DNA of 64,000 nt from Sphingobacterium spiritivorum (GTDB lineage Bacteria; Bacteroidota; Bacteroidia; Sphingobacteriales; Sphingobacteriaceae), in the NCBI RefSeq assembly GCF_016724845.1, contig NZ_CP068082.1, positions 2,232,001 through 2,296,000 on the forward strand, in the 5' to 3' direction. Positions 50,265-60,089 of the stretch are shown piece by piece (position 1 is the first letter of the stretch; every line of letters begins with the position of its first letter). The notes beneath the pieces were generated by a model. It had not been told where the DNA came from and did no database searches. It saw only the letters and a program-made list of their open reading frames with translations. The translations under genes and the position numbers were made by a program.

Positions 50265-53060
50265 ATGAAAATACTTCAAAAGTATTCCGTTTTTTTTATC
50301 GTCTTCTGTATGGCAGCTACCAGTGCATTAGCACAAACAGGTAAAAGCGTGCAGGGTTTTCTAAGGGACAGCAAATCCCGGGTGGTGGCAGGAGCATCAG
50401 TCACGCTGATTTCAGATAAAGATTCGGTGGGTACCAGCTCGTCAATGAGTGGTATGTATTCTTTCAGCAATGTAAAGGGAGAAAAATTTAAAATCAAGGT
50501 AAGCAGTATAGGTTATGAAACTTTCGAGAAAGAATTCGCCTTTCAGGCGGGACAGAATAGTCTGTCTATTCCGAGTTTTGAGCTGATGCCTACCAGTACG
50601 ATGCTGGAGGAAGTCGTAGTAGACGGAGTTCCGACAGTGGTGGTTAAAAGTGATACACTGGAATATACTACACGGGATCTGAAATTACGGGACGGAGCTT
50701 TGGTAGAAGATGCCTTAAAAAAACTGGAAGGTGTAGAAGTAGATAAAAATGGAACGGTTACAGCGCAGGGAGAACAGATAAAGCGTATCCGTATCAATGG
50801 CAAAGACTTTTTTGGAGGAGATGTAAAGACTGCAACACAAAATCTGCCTGCAGATATTATTGAGAAGATTCAGATTATTGATGATTATGGTGATGTGGCT
50901 AATCTGACCGGGAATAAAACAGGAGATGCCGAAAAAATCCTGAATATACAGATCGACCCTGCAAAAAATAAAGGATATACGACTACATTAAGACTTGGTT
51001 ACGGTACTGAAGACCGTTATCAGGCTACAGGTATGATCCTGGCCATGAAAGAGGGCATGCAAATCTCCGCTTTAGGAAACCTGAACAATATCAATGCCCC
51101 GCTCTTTGATTTTAATACACAAGGTGGCGGAGCAAGAAGACGCCAGGGAGGAGGCGGTGCCAGAGGAGGAGGCGGTATGTTTGGTGGTGCTAACGGAATT
51201 ACCAATACAGGATCATTCGGACTAAACTACAGACAGGATTATAATGATAAGGTGACTGTATATGGTAGCTATAGCTATGGTCACGATGACAATGATGTCA
51301 TTTCCTCCAGTCTCAACAAATTTTTATATCCTGATTCTACATTAGACAAGAATACCGAGTCTACCACAAATACAATCGGGAATACCCATAGATTTGAAGC
51401 AAATCTGGAATGGAAGCCTTCAGCAAAGGATTTTATTAAAATTTCACCTCAGCTTGGCTATGGAAAAACAACGACTGACACATACAGTCACAATGAAAAT
51501 CTCTTAAACGGAGTGCTTTATAATACTGAATCCAATAACTCATACAGTTCTTCAAGAAGTCCGAATGTCGGCATCAGTGCTCTGTACAACAGACGTCTGA
51601 ATGATATGGGTAGAAATATTTTTTTCAATATGAACATCAATTCTTCGGGAACCAAACAAGATCAGGACCGTATTATTGAGACCTTAGTCGGCGATCCCAA
51701 CAACAGCACTATTACCATGGATAGTATTTACAGGCGAACGCTGGCCGAGCTTGATAATAAAAGCTGGAACGGAGGTGCAAGTGTATCCTATATAGAACCA
51801 TTGAGCCAGTTTGGCAAATTAGAAGTTTCGTATGACTACAATGTCAATACCTATGACAATAACCGTAATCAGAAAGCTTACAATATTGACGGGTCAGTTC
51901 TGGATGACGATAACTTTAATTTTGAGCGTATGTATGATTATTCCTTTAGTACTCATCGTGTAGGTGCCAACTTTAGCTATAATAATGATAAAATCAAGTA
52001 TGCTATCGGGGCTTCAGTCCAGCCTTCTATATTAGATGGTGATGCGATAGTTGACGGGAATAAAATCAATATTCACCGCAATGGGTTTAATTTTATCCCG
52101 ATTGCCAGATTCGAGTACAAATTCAATCGGCAGAAGAATTTGCAGATCAACTATTCCGGAAATTCCAATGAGCCATCTATCACACAGATACAGCCATTCA
52201 CAGATAATTCTAATCCGACAAACGTGGTTACGGGTAATCCGGATTTAGCGGCTGAATTCCGCCATAATCTGAGATTCCGGTTTAATTCATCCGATTTTCA
52301 AAAAGGCAAAACATTCTTTGTGATGCTGAACGGAACATTGACACAGGATAAAATCGTGTCCAACAATTTCAGAAGAACCGATCCAAAATTTGGAATAGTA
52401 CAGGAAGTTAATTATCTGAATGAGGATGGAGCATTTAGTCTGAATGGTTTCTACCATTACGGACGTTCATTCAAGAGCAAGACTTATAGTATAAACTTTA
52501 TGGGAGGATTGACCTATAATAATAATCCATCTTACACGGACGGAAAGCTGAATCTTGCTAAAAACTGGGCTTTAAACCAAGGGGTGATGTTCAGATATAA
52601 TCCTTCTGAAAATCTGGAGATAAATCCGGGTTTCAGATACTCTTGGAATCATACCAACAATACCCTTAATAATACAACAGTAGTGATGCAGTCTTATGCA
52701 CCGACTTTGATCGGATCTGTTAATATTTCACCATCGGTTATTTTTGGAGCAGATCTGTCAAAGACATTCTATCAGGGAAATGCCTATAATGAAAACCCGT
52801 TTGTTATAAACACATATGTAGAGAAAAAATTTATGAAGCAAAACAGAGGTACGCTCCGTTTACAGGCATTTGACCTGCTGAATGAGCAGACGAATATTTC
52901 AAGAACATTTTCAGATATTCAGATCTCTGACAGCCGGACCAACAGACTCGGCCGTTACTTCATGATGATGTTTACCTACAAATTCTCCAAGTTTGCAGGA
53001 GGTGTAGGTCCACAGGAAGAGAATAGATTTCCAGGAGGAGGACGTCCACCCAGAATGTAA
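50265..53060 (+). CDS. TonB-receptor-like outer-membrane beta-barrel protein
   Basis: 931 residues. Signal peptide (AATSALAQTGKS), CarboxypepD-reg domain (VQGFLRDSKSRVVAGASVTLISD...SSIGYETFEKEF, about 28-100), a plug-like region (LKLRDGALVEDALKKLEGVEVDKNGTVTAQGEQIKRIRINGKDFFGGDVKTATQNLPADIIEKIQIIDDY) and a long barrel ending MMMFTYKFSKFAGG. A Gly/Arg-rich insert lies at about residues 285-310 (nt 51118-51200). No TonB box is evident. It belongs to the outer-membrane beta-barrel family common in Bacteroidota whose cargo is unknown. It ends at a terminator. Confidence 0.88.
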   Translation: MKILQKYSVFFIVFCMAATSALAQTGKSVQGFLRDSKSRVVAGASVTLISDKDSVGTSSSMSGMYSFSNVKGEKFKIKVSSIGYETFEKEFAFQAGQNSLSIPSFELMPTSTMLEEVVVDGVPTVVVKSDTLEYTTRDLKLRDGALVEDALKKLEGVEVDKNGTVTAQGEQIKRIRINGKDFFGGDVKTATQNLPADIIEKIQIIDDYGDVANLTGNKTGDAEKILNIQIDPAKNKGYTTTLRLGYGTEDRYQATGMILAMKEGMQISALGNLNNINAPLFDFNTQGGGARRRQGGGGARGGGGMFGGANGITNTGSFGLNYRQDYNDKVTVYGSYSYGHDDNDVISSSLNKFLYPDSTLDKNTESTTNTIGNTHRFEANLEWKPSAKDFIKISPQLGYGKTTTDTYSHNENLLNGVLYNTESNNSYSSSRSPNVGISALYNRRLNDMGRNIFFNMNINSSGTKQDQDRIIETLVGDPNNSTITMDSIYRRTLAELDNKSWNGGASVSYIEPLSQFGKLEVSYDYNVNTYDNNRNQKAYNIDGSVLDDDNFNFERMYDYSFSTHRVGANFSYNNDKIKYAIGASVQPSILDGDAIVDGNKINIHRNGFNFIPIARFEYKFNRQKNLQINYSGNSNEPSITQIQPFTDNSNPTNVVTGNPDLAAEFRHNLRFRFNSSDFQKGKTFFVMLNGTLTQDKIVSNNFRRTDPKFGIVQEVNYLNEDGAFSLNGFYHYGRSFKSKTYSINFMGGLTYNNNPSYTDGKLNLAKNWALNQGVMFRYNPSENLEINPGFRYSWNHTNNTLNNTTVVMQSYAPTLIGSVNISPSVIFGADLSKTFYQGNAYNENPFVINTYVEKKFMKQNRGTLRLQAFDLLNEQTNISRTFSDIQISDSRTNRLGRYFMMMFTYKFSKFAGGVGPQEENRFPGGGRPPRM

Positions 53061-53081
53061 TTTTATACCTTTGAAATCGAC

Positions 53082-53117
53082 AAACGGTTGTAGTTCTGAA
53101 AGACTGCAGCCGTTTTT
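53082..53117 (+). terminator. Terminator after the barrel gene
   Basis: Stem aaacggttgtagt/actgcagccgttt (two G-U pairs) with a 9-10 nt loop and a T-run, about 20 nt after the stop codon. Confidence 0.75.
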
Positions 53118-53202
53118 GTTTTATAATTATGTAGTTTTGCACAGTCCCGTACATCGTAGGTATTGGAATACGATGTATATTGAACACCCATAATATTTTT
53201 AG

Positions 53203-54447
53203 ATGACTACAATGGAATATGAGATTATTCGATTATCGAATGGCATTAGGATAGTTTTATATCCCCAGCAAACTCCGATCACACATACCTGTCTTCTTAT
53301 CAATGCCGGTTCCCGTGATGAAGAAAACGGAAAATTTGGCGTAGCACACTTTATAGAGCATCTGCTATTTAAACAAACGGAACGAAGAAATACAAATCAG
53401 ATCTTAAACCGGTTGGAGACGGTAGGAGGAGATTTGAATGCCTATACCACGAAGGAGTATACCTGTATTCACGCTTCTGTCTTAAATCCGTATCTGGATC
53501 GCGCACTGGACCTGTTTGAAGATATTATATTTCACTCCACTTTTCCTGATATTGAGATGGAAAAGGAAAAAAGTGTTATTGTAGATGAAATGGCATCCTA
53601 TCTGGACAGCCCTGAAGATGCTATTATTGATGATTTTGAAGATATTTTATTCGCAGATTCCGGCTTAGGGCATAATATTCTGGGAATAGAAGATCAGTTG
53701 ATCGGCTTGCAAAAAAGCGATATACTTCGTTTTATGCAGGGGAATTATAATACCAATGATATTGTTATCGGTATTACCGGAGATTATAAAAAAACGCAGA
53801 TAGAAAAACTGGTCAATCGTATTTTCGGGCAGATCGAGACAGCTGTTATACAGAGAGACAGAACCCTTGTTCCGGTGCATGCTCCGCAACATATTCGGGT
53901 GGAGAAACCCATAAATCAGGTACATTATATGTTGGGTACGCAGGCTTATGGTATACGGGATGAACGAAAAACCGGGCTGTTATTATTGAATAATATGCTG
54001 GGAGGATTGGGTATGAGTTCTATTCTGAACTTATCTATCCGTGAAAAGTACGGGATCGCCTATACGATAGAATCCAATTATTCCATGTTTTCGGATACAG
54101 GGATTTTTTCCATTTATCTGGGAACGGATGAGGAGAAAGCAAAAAAAGCGGTATCCCTTGTTTTCAAAGAATTGAATAAACTGAAAGTGCATGGTCTTAC
54201 AGCTGCGCAACTTCAAAAAGCAAAGAATAAATTTAAGGGGCAGATTGCGCTGGCAGAGGAAAACAGAATGAGTATGATCATTGCTGTGGCGAAGAATATT
54301 ATGGACTATGACCGGGTAATAACGCTGGATGAAGTCTTTCAAAAAATTGATGAGGTGTCTGCAGATGCTGCCAAAGAAATATTAGAAGATATCTTTGATA
54401 CGGATAAGATGACTTCTCTAAGTTTTGTGCCTTCGGAAGAGGATTAG
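53203..54447 (+). CDS. M16-family zinc protease
   Basis: 414 residues. The inverted zinc motif HxxEH is in AHFIEHLLFK (about residues 46-51), with the distal Glu near EKEKSVIVDEM. The second half is the inactive homologous domain (IREKYGIAYTIESNYSMFSDTGIFSIYLGT, containing the R/Y pair that completes the active site). Length fits single-chain M16B enzymes (processing-peptidase type). No signal peptide, so cytoplasmic. Two ATGs, at 53203 and 53212, are possible. fabD follows 43 nt later with its own -7 box. Confidence 0.93.
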   Translation: MTTMEYEIIRLSNGIRIVLYPQQTPITHTCLLINAGSRDEENGKFGVAHFIEHLLFKQTERRNTNQILNRLETVGGDLNAYTTKEYTCIHASVLNPYLDRALDLFEDIIFHSTFPDIEMEKEKSVIVDEMASYLDSPEDAIIDDFEDILFADSGLGHNILGIEDQLIGLQKSDILRFMQGNYNTNDIVIGITGDYKKTQIEKLVNRIFGQIETAVIQRDRTLVPVHAPQHIRVEKPINQVHYMLGTQAYGIRDERKTGLLLLNNMLGGLGMSSILNLSIREKYGIAYTIESNYSMFSDTGIFSIYLGTDEEKAKKAVSLVFKELNKLKVHGLTAAQLQKAKNKFKGQIALAEENRMSMIIAVAKNIMDYDRVITLDEVFQKIDEVSADAAKEILEDIFDTDKMTSLSFVPSEED

Positions 54448-54490
54448 GGATATTTAAGTATATTTGTTCCATTAACAATCAAGATAAGAT

Positions 54491-55375
54491 ATGAAAACAG
54501 CTTACGTGTTTCCGGGTCAGGGCGCTCAATTTGTAGGAATGGGCCAGGATTTGTATAATTTGAATGATGAAACAAAGGCTCTGTTCGAACAGGCTAATGA
54601 TATTTTAGGATTTCGTATCACCGACATAATGTTCAATGGTACGGATGAAGAGTTGAAACAAACCAAAGTAACACAACCTGCTATTTTCCTGCATTCTGTA
54701 ATCCTAGCGAAAGCTTTGGGCGAAAACTTCAAGCCGGACATGGTTGCAGGGCACTCATTAGGTGAATTTTCAGCATTGGTAGCTGCAGGAGCACTGACTT
54801 TTGAAGACGGTTTACAATTGGTAGCCAAACGTGCGAATGCTATGCAAAAGGCGACTGAAATCGAGCCCTCAGCAATGGCAGCGATTTTGGGTCTTGAAGA
54901 TGCCATAGTCGAAGAAACTTGTGCTAAGGTAGAGGAAACAGTTGTCGCTGCAAACTTTAACTGTCCCGGGCAGGTGGTTATCTCGGGTACGGTAGCAGGA
55001 GTGGATAAAGCTTGTGAGTTGTTATTGGCTGCAGGTGCTAAGCGTGCTTTGAAACTTAATGTCGGTGGCGCATTCCACTCTCCTTTGATGGAGCCGGCAC
55101 GTGTAGAACTTCAGGCAGCTATCGAAGCGGTAGACATCAAAAGTCCGGTTTGTCCGATCTATCAGAATGTAGATGCCAAGCCGCAGACTGACCCTGCTGT
55201 AATTAAAGAAAATCTTATTGCACAACTCACAGGAGCTGTTCGCTGGACACAGACGGTACAACATATCCTAAGTGACGGAGCAGAAGCGTTTGTCGAAGTA
55301 GGACCAGGCAATGTGCTGCAAGGATTGGTGAAGAAAGTAGATCGCCAGATCCCGACTTCAGCTGCAACAGTATAA
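54491..55375 (+). CDS. fabD: Malonyl-CoA:ACP transacylase
   Basis: 294 residues. Loads malonate onto ACP for fatty acid synthesis. N-terminal FPGQGAQFVGMGQDLY, nucleophile elbow GHSLGEFSAL (Ser about 90), a Gln-region QVVISG, a GGAFHSPLM catalytic His segment and FVEVGPGNVLQGL at the C-terminus. Full length. A TATATTTG -7 box at 54459-54466 places the transcript start about 20 nt upstream. The other fab genes are not adjacent. Confidence 0.96.
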   Translation: MKTAYVFPGQGAQFVGMGQDLYNLNDETKALFEQANDILGFRITDIMFNGTDEELKQTKVTQPAIFLHSVILAKALGENFKPDMVAGHSLGEFSALVAAGALTFEDGLQLVAKRANAMQKATEIEPSAMAAILGLEDAIVEETCAKVEETVVAANFNCPGQVVISGTVAGVDKACELLLAAGAKRALKLNVGGAFHSPLMEPARVELQAAIEAVDIKSPVCPIYQNVDAKPQTDPAVIKENLIAQLTGAVRWTQTVQHILSDGAEAFVEVGPGNVLQGLVKKVDRQIPTSAATV

Positions 55376-55389
55376 TTGATATAATATAG

Positions 55390-55429
55390 AATAGAAAAGT
55401 CCCATTCATTTGAATGGGACTTTTCTATT
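55390..55429. terminator. Bidirectional terminator between fabD and the RDD gene
   Basis: Perfect inverted repeat aatagaaaagtcccattca, 2-nt loop, and its complement, with T-runs on both strands; the right arm reaches the stop codon of the leftward RDD gene. Confidence 0.85.
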
Positions 55430-56153
55430 TATTGCGGAATATCGTATAATGATCTTTTATAATAATATCAATAAACTCTTCCGGATTTCTGTCCCGTTGA
55501 ATGCCTAATATCTGTTCAAGTCTGGCGGATAAAGCCCAGATAATATTGTAGTCTTTACGCTTAAATCCCTTATTGAAAACATCTTTTATAGTGTTAGCAT
55601 CCTGATCGCTTAATTTGATGACCTGTGGATACATAACAGCTCTCTCTGCTGTTATTTCTGCAAACAAAGTATGGCTGAGCAGCGTATTCGTCTGCGTGCT
55701 GATCACTGTGGTATCTGCTGCCAGATCTCCGATACGCTGTCCCTTTTTGGACAGAATGATACTGCTCATTCCCAATGCTCCCATGCAAAGGAAAATATCG
55801 ACAATGGAACATACCCAACGAATAAAATACTGATAAGCAGTAGCTCTTGTTCCGTCAATTTTGACAACCTTGATTTTCATTATCTTTTTTCCGAGTGTCT
55901 GCCCCGAAAGGACTGTTTCCATGACAAACGGATAAAAGAAAGCCGGAAGCATAAACAGACTGTATAATCCCATTGTCGTCCATGAATCTGATAAAAAGCC
56001 TGCTCCGGAATACTTCAAAATAAGAACGGCAAGAATAACATAAGCTATAACAATAAGCTGATCTATCCCAAAGGCAATAATCCGGGCTCCTAAAGTGGCT
56101 AAATTATATTCAAATTTTACGTTTTGAGGGGTGTTTATTAAGAGCTTATTCAT
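55425..56153 (-). CDS. RDD-family membrane protein
   Basis: 242 residues with an RDD domain: LGARIIAFGIDQLIVIAYVIL (R-x-x-A-x-x-x-D signature), GLYSLFMLPAFFYPFVMETVLSGQTLGKKIMKIKVVKIDG and AYQYFIRWVCSIVDIFLCMG. About four helices, then a soluble C-terminal tail that includes KRKDYNIIWALSARLEQILGI. The role is unknown. It diverges with 31 nt from the SpoIIM-MoxR-DUF58 operon, a recurrent association in Bacteroidota that suggests a shared membrane complex. Confidence 0.9.
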   Translation of the reverse strand: MNKLLINTPQNVKFEYNLATLGARIIAFGIDQLIVIAYVILAVLILKYSGAGFLSDSWTTMGLYSLFMLPAFFYPFVMETVLSGQTLGKKIMKIKVVKIDGTRATAYQYFIRWVCSIVDIFLCMGALGMSSIILSKKGQRIGDLAADTTVISTQTNTLLSHTLFAEITAERAVMYPQVIKLSDQDANTIKDVFNKGFKRKDYNIIWALSARLEQILGIQRDRNPEEFIDIIIKDHYTIFRNK

Positions 56154-56184
56154 ATATTTGAGTACATGCGTCGATTATTTAATT

Positions 56185-57147
56185 ATGCGAGAACCTTCAT
56201 TCATAGACCGAAATAAAGAAAAATGGGCAACTATTGAAAGCAATTTAGCAAATAAAGCTGATATTGATCCGGATGAATTAGCCTCTAACTATATCGAACT
56301 TACGAATGATTTGGCATATGCGCAAACTTTTTACCCGCAAAGTAAAACAAAGCAATATCTGAATGAATTGTCTCTTATTGCACATCAGAAGATTTATAAA
56401 GATCAGCGGGCATCAAACAATCAGTTTCTGCATTTTGTAAATTATGAAATTCCTGAGGCTATCTGGAAAATCAGAAAACAACTGCTCTACTCCCTGTTGA
56501 TTTTCTGTCTTGCCGTAGGCATTGGTTTTCTGTCGGCACACTATGACGAACAATTTGTACGTCTGATATTAGGAGACGGATATGTAGACTATACAACAGA
56601 AAAAATAAAAGACGGAGATCCTGCTGCCATCTATGATGAAGGAGGAATGTTCGGATCTGCCTTAGCGATCACTATTAATAATGTTAGAGTGGCATTTTAC
56701 GCTTTTATTTTTGGTATATTCTATAGTGTCGGCTCCGGTTATATTCTGTTTTCTAACGGAATTATGCTGGGAGCATTTCATTACATGTTTTTCAAGTACG
56801 GAGTCATGCAGGAGGCGATGTCTGCCATCTGGATCCACGGAACGATAGAGATTTCGGTGATTATCATTGCCGGAGGCTGCGGACTCACATTAGGAAACAG
56901 TATTCTGTTTCCGAAATCATATACCCGGATGGAATCTTTTAAACGGGGAGCCAAACTGGCCAGTAAAGTACTCATTAGTACTGTTCCGTTTTTCATCATT
57001 GCAGGTACTTTAGAAGGGTTTGTGACCCGTTTTTATCAGTCATCTTTAGCCATGTGCTTAGCTATTATTTTTGCGTCCTTATTCGCGATTGTATATTTTT
57101 ATATTTGGAGACCGTATCAATTAGCCAGAAAATTTGAATGGAGTTAA
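56185..57147 (+). CDS. Stage II sporulation protein M-like (SpoIIM) membrane protein
   Basis: 320 residues from the ATG at 56185, the first Met giving the usual EPSFIDRNKEKW N-terminus. Soluble helical N-terminal part (about 1-100) then six helices: LLIFCLAVGIGFLSAHY, VRVAFYAFIFGIFYSVGSG, IWIHGTIEISVIIIAGGCGLTLG among them. DUF95/SpoIIM family; organisms like this do not sporulate, so the name reflects homology only. A TATATTTG -7 box at 56153-56160 begins exactly at the divergent RDD start codon. It overlaps the next gene by 10 nt. Confidence 0.9.
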   Translation: MREPSFIDRNKEKWATIESNLANKADIDPDELASNYIELTNDLAYAQTFYPQSKTKQYLNELSLIAHQKIYKDQRASNNQFLHFVNYEIPEAIWKIRKQLLYSLLIFCLAVGIGFLSAHYDEQFVRLILGDGYVDYTTEKIKDGDPAAIYDEGGMFGSALAITINNVRVAFYAFIFGIFYSVGSGYILFSNGIMLGAFHYMFFKYGVMQEAMSAIWIHGTIEISVIIIAGGCGLTLGNSILFPKSYTRMESFKRGAKLASKVLISTVPFFIIAGTLEGFVTRFYQSSLAMCLAIIFASLFAIVYFYIWRPYQLARKFEWS

Positions 57148-58055
57148 ACTTTGAGTTCAAAAAGGAACGTAAATTAGGAGAATTTGTACAGGATTTTGTG
57201 GATTTGCTGAAGATCGTTATCCGGCATTTCTGTGCTACGCTGTTTCGGCTTGCGGTTATTCCCCTTGCCATTCTGTTGTTACTCGTATTCTATCTGACGA
57301 CTAAAGTCGATTTTAATGCAGACTTCAGTGCAGGAGATATGATGCAGATATGGGGACTCTTTATCGGGATAGTCTGTATACTTTTGTTGCTTTCTACTCT
57401 GTTTTTCGGCATTGCGATAGAATATTTTATTTTGTTGAAAAATCAGAACAATCTGGATTTCGGATCGGCAGAAGTCTGGAACAATTTTAAATTAAACTTT
57501 GGTAAATATTTTAGGTTTTTCGGTGCATCTATTCTGGTCATGTTAATCATGATCATCCCGTTTTTCTTTGTACTGATTATTGCTTCTTTTATTCCTTTTG
57601 TCGGTAACATCGTGGCCGGAGTTCTGATGTCCCTGATTGGAGTGTGGTTGTTCTGTGCTTTTATGTTATATAGAGAAGGTTACTATTCTCTTGGCAGCTG
57701 TTTTAGTGAGGCCTATCATCTCCTGAAGAAAAAAGTATACGACTATGGTGTATCCTCTTATATCGTCAGTGCCATTTTTCAGGTTCTGCTGATGATGATG
57801 ACCCTCATCCCGGCATTGATACTGGGACTGATTGCTTATAACACCGTAGGCTTCAATGACAATTTTTTTGATACCTTTTCAGGCAAATTAATTGTTTCCT
57901 TAGGAGGAACAATTTTCTCTCTGATTACAATCACCAGCTATATGTTCTCTGTACTCATTTCCGGATTGATATATGAATCCGCTAAAGAGTTACGGTTCGG
58001 AGAGAATATTTATGAGACAATAAATAATATTGGAAAGGAGGCAAATGGCCACTAA
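57138..58055 (+). CDS. Multispanning membrane protein of the MoxR operon
   Basis: 305 residues with about six helices (FRLAVIPLAILLLLVFYL; MQIWGLFIGIVCILLLLSTLFFGIAIEYFILL; SILVMLIMIIPFFFVLIIASFIPFVGNIVAGVLMSLIGVWLFCAFMLY and two more), and a soluble N-terminal end. I do not recognise a named family. The ATG at 57138 lies within the end of the SpoIIM gene, and its own 3' end overlaps the DUF4129 gene by 11 nt, so it is translationally coupled on both sides. Confidence 0.82.
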   Translation: MELNFEFKKERKLGEFVQDFVDLLKIVIRHFCATLFRLAVIPLAILLLLVFYLTTKVDFNADFSAGDMMQIWGLFIGIVCILLLLSTLFFGIAIEYFILLKNQNNLDFGSAEVWNNFKLNFGKYFRFFGASILVMLIMIIPFFFVLIIASFIPFVGNIVAGVLMSLIGVWLFCAFMLYREGYYSLGSCFSEAYHLLKKKVYDYGVSSYIVSAIFQVLLMMMTLIPALILGLIAYNTVGFNDNFFDTFSGKLIVSLGGTIFSLITITSYMFSVLISGLIYESAKELRFGENIYETINNIGKEANGH

Positions 58056-58881
58056 TTTTCGTACCCTTATTCTTTCCATTTTCTTTATTACAATATCTTA
58101 TCTCGGTTATGCTCAGGAACAGGACACGCTCTATACAGATCCTGATACAGCTACTTACGATGAGCCGATAGATGCAGCAGAAGAACTTATTACCAAGAAA
58201 AAACAACATCCCTATTGGGAAGAAGGATATTATAATAAGGTGCCGAGAATACATGATATCCCGGCAGTAGATACCGCAGAATTCAATAAAATGTTCAAAA
58301 AGTATCAGAGTGAAGAGTTTCTTTACAATGAAAAGGTACTGGAGAACATAAATTTTTTGAAGCGTTTAAAAAACAGGATTAATGACCTGCTCTCCTCTAT
58401 TTTGCCGGATTTCTATTTTCAAAATCCCGAATGGATGTATAAACTTATCGGTGCTGTATTCGTCGTACTTCTGGTATACGTCCTCTACCGATTAATATTT
58501 ACGGGGAAAAAACTCTATACTGTACAGGAAAAGGAAGACGACGAAGATGCGAGTGTTGCATTTGTGGAACGTAATCTTCTGCAGGTGGATGTACATACAT
58601 TTGTAGAGCAGGCACTGAAAGATGAAAATTATTCCCTGGCCATTCGTTATCTCAATCTTCTGAATATTCAGACGCTGGCAAAAAAAGAATTGGTAAAGTG
58701 GAATTATACCAAAACCAATATTGAACTGATGAATGAAATGGACAACATAGAACTGAGAAAAGAGTTTGAAGCTTGTTCCAATGTATTTAATTATGTGTGG
58801 TTCGGTAATTTTCCTGTAACGAAGGAAAACTATGAACAGTATGCTACACTATTCCGTGAATTTCAAACTAAATGGTCATGA
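58045..58881 (+). CDS. DUF4129-domain membrane protein
   Basis: 278 residues. Signal peptide (SIFFITISYLGYAQ), a periplasmic segment, one helix (LIGAVFVVLLVYVLYRLIF, about 135-155), then a cytoplasmic C-terminal DUF4129-like region (ALKDENYSLAIRYLNLLNIQTLAKKELVKWNYTKTNIEL ... NVWFGN-like YVWFGNFPVTKENYEQY). The start is the ATG at 58045; it is preceded at 58033-58041 by GAAAGGAGG, a 9-nt match to the 16S 3' end, a strong Shine-Dalgarno site for this phylum. The DUF4350 gene follows with an ATGA overlap. Confidence 0.85.
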   Translation: MATNFRTLILSIFFITISYLGYAQEQDTLYTDPDTATYDEPIDAAEELITKKKQHPYWEEGYYNKVPRIHDIPAVDTAEFNKMFKKYQSEEFLYNEKVLENINFLKRLKNRINDLLSSILPDFYFQNPEWMYKLIGAVFVVLLVYVLYRLIFTGKKLYTVQEKEDDEDASVAFVERNLLQVDVHTFVEQALKDENYSLAIRYLNLLNIQTLAKKELVKWNYTKTNIELMNEMDNIELRKEFEACSNVFNYVWFGNFPVTKENYEQYATLFREFQTKWS

Positions 58882-60089
58882 AAAATACGGGTAAGTTTGG
58901 AATTATAGTGTTGCTGATCGCGCTGGTATTGATTGCAATAATCGATGCAACCAGTCGTAAGCCTATAGACTGGCGCAAATCTTTTGATCAGCGGGACAAG
59001 ATACCCTACGGATTATATGTGCTGCATCAGGAGCTGGGAAATATCCTTGGAAATGACCGTAAAATCGAAAGCACCAAAAAATCTGTTTATGAGACTTTAG
59101 AAGAGGATTCTTTGCATGCAAAGAATACTGCTTTTGTATTTGTTGGGGACTATATAGACATTATGGGAGCCACCGCCACAGAAAAATTGCTGCAATTTGC
59201 GAAAGAGGGAGGAGAAGTTTTCATATCAACAAATTATTATTCCACCAATCTCTTAGACACACTTAATCTGTCATCGGCCTATCTGGATGTAAATAAGTTT
59301 TCGGGATTTTCGTTATTAGGCGATATAAACTATTCCCTTGTCAATAATCGCAGGAGAATAAAATATGATAAGATAGAGCAGACATCAATCTTTGACCTTA
59401 TCGATAGTACCAACATTTCCATTGTGGGCAATGCGTATGCGGGTAAGCATGCCGTACCTAACTTTGTGGAGGTATCCTGGGGCAAAGGCAAGCTCTATTT
59501 ACATCATACGCCGGAAATGTTTACCAATTATTACATGCTGCAGCACCAAAAATATGATTATGCAGCTTCGGCATTGAAATTAATAAAAGCTAAGCATATC
59601 ATCTGGTGTGACAATTATTACAGGGAAGGACAGCCAAGTACACCGTTGCGTATGATTCTTTCCTATGAAGGACTTCGTGAAGCATGGTATCTGTTATTAT
59701 TTGGTCTGCTGCTATTTCTGTTGTTCCGAAGCAAACGTGAACAACGGGCTGTAGAGGTGGTGAAACCAGAACCAAATCTGTCTAAAGAATTTGCTAAAAC
59801 CATCGGAACGCTATATTATGAAAATGGCGAACCCGGAAATATGATAGATAAGAAAATAGATTATTTCCTTTTCGATATCCGCAATCATTTTCATCTCGAT
59901 ACGCTGCAGCTGAAGGATGAGAAGTACCTTAGCAATCTGTCTCTGAAATCAGGAATCCCACTTGCTGAAACTGAAGAATTGATGAATTTGATAACGAGGT
60001 ACAGGAATAGAAAAGATCTGTCTACTTATGATCTCAAATTTATAAATAGTAAAATAGAAGAATTCAAGACTAAATCTAATATGATATGA
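58878..60089 (+). CDS. DUF4350-domain membrane protein
   Basis: 403 residues from the ATG at 58878 (another ATG is at 58872). An N-terminal helix (GIIVLLIALVLIAIIDA), a DUF4350 soluble domain (about 30-240: DQRDKIPYGLYVLHQELG, AFVFVGDYIDIM, EGGEVFISTNYYSTNLLDTL, WGKGKLYLHHTPEMF), a second helix (AWYLLLFGLLLFLLF) and a helical cytoplasmic tail. The soluble part resembles a glutamine-amidotransferase-like Rossmann fold without catalytic residues. It is coupled to DUF4129 and MoxR genes by 4-nt overlaps. Confidence 0.87.
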   Translation: MKNTGKFGIIVLLIALVLIAIIDATSRKPIDWRKSFDQRDKIPYGLYVLHQELGNILGNDRKIESTKKSVYETLEEDSLHAKNTAFVFVGDYIDIMGATATEKLLQFAKEGGEVFISTNYYSTNLLDTLNLSSAYLDVNKFSGFSLLGDINYSLVNNRRRIKYDKIEQTSIFDLIDSTNISIVGNAYAGKHAVPNFVEVSWGKGKLYLHHTPEMFTNYYMLQHQKYDYAASALKLIKAKHIIWCDNYYREGQPSTPLRMILSYEGLREAWYLLLFGLLLFLLFRSKREQRAVEVVKPEPNLSKEFAKTIGTLYYENGEPGNMIDKKIDYFLFDIRNHFHLDTLQLKDEKYLSNLSLKSGIPLAETEELMNLITRYRNRKDLSTYDLKFINSKIEEFKTKSNMI

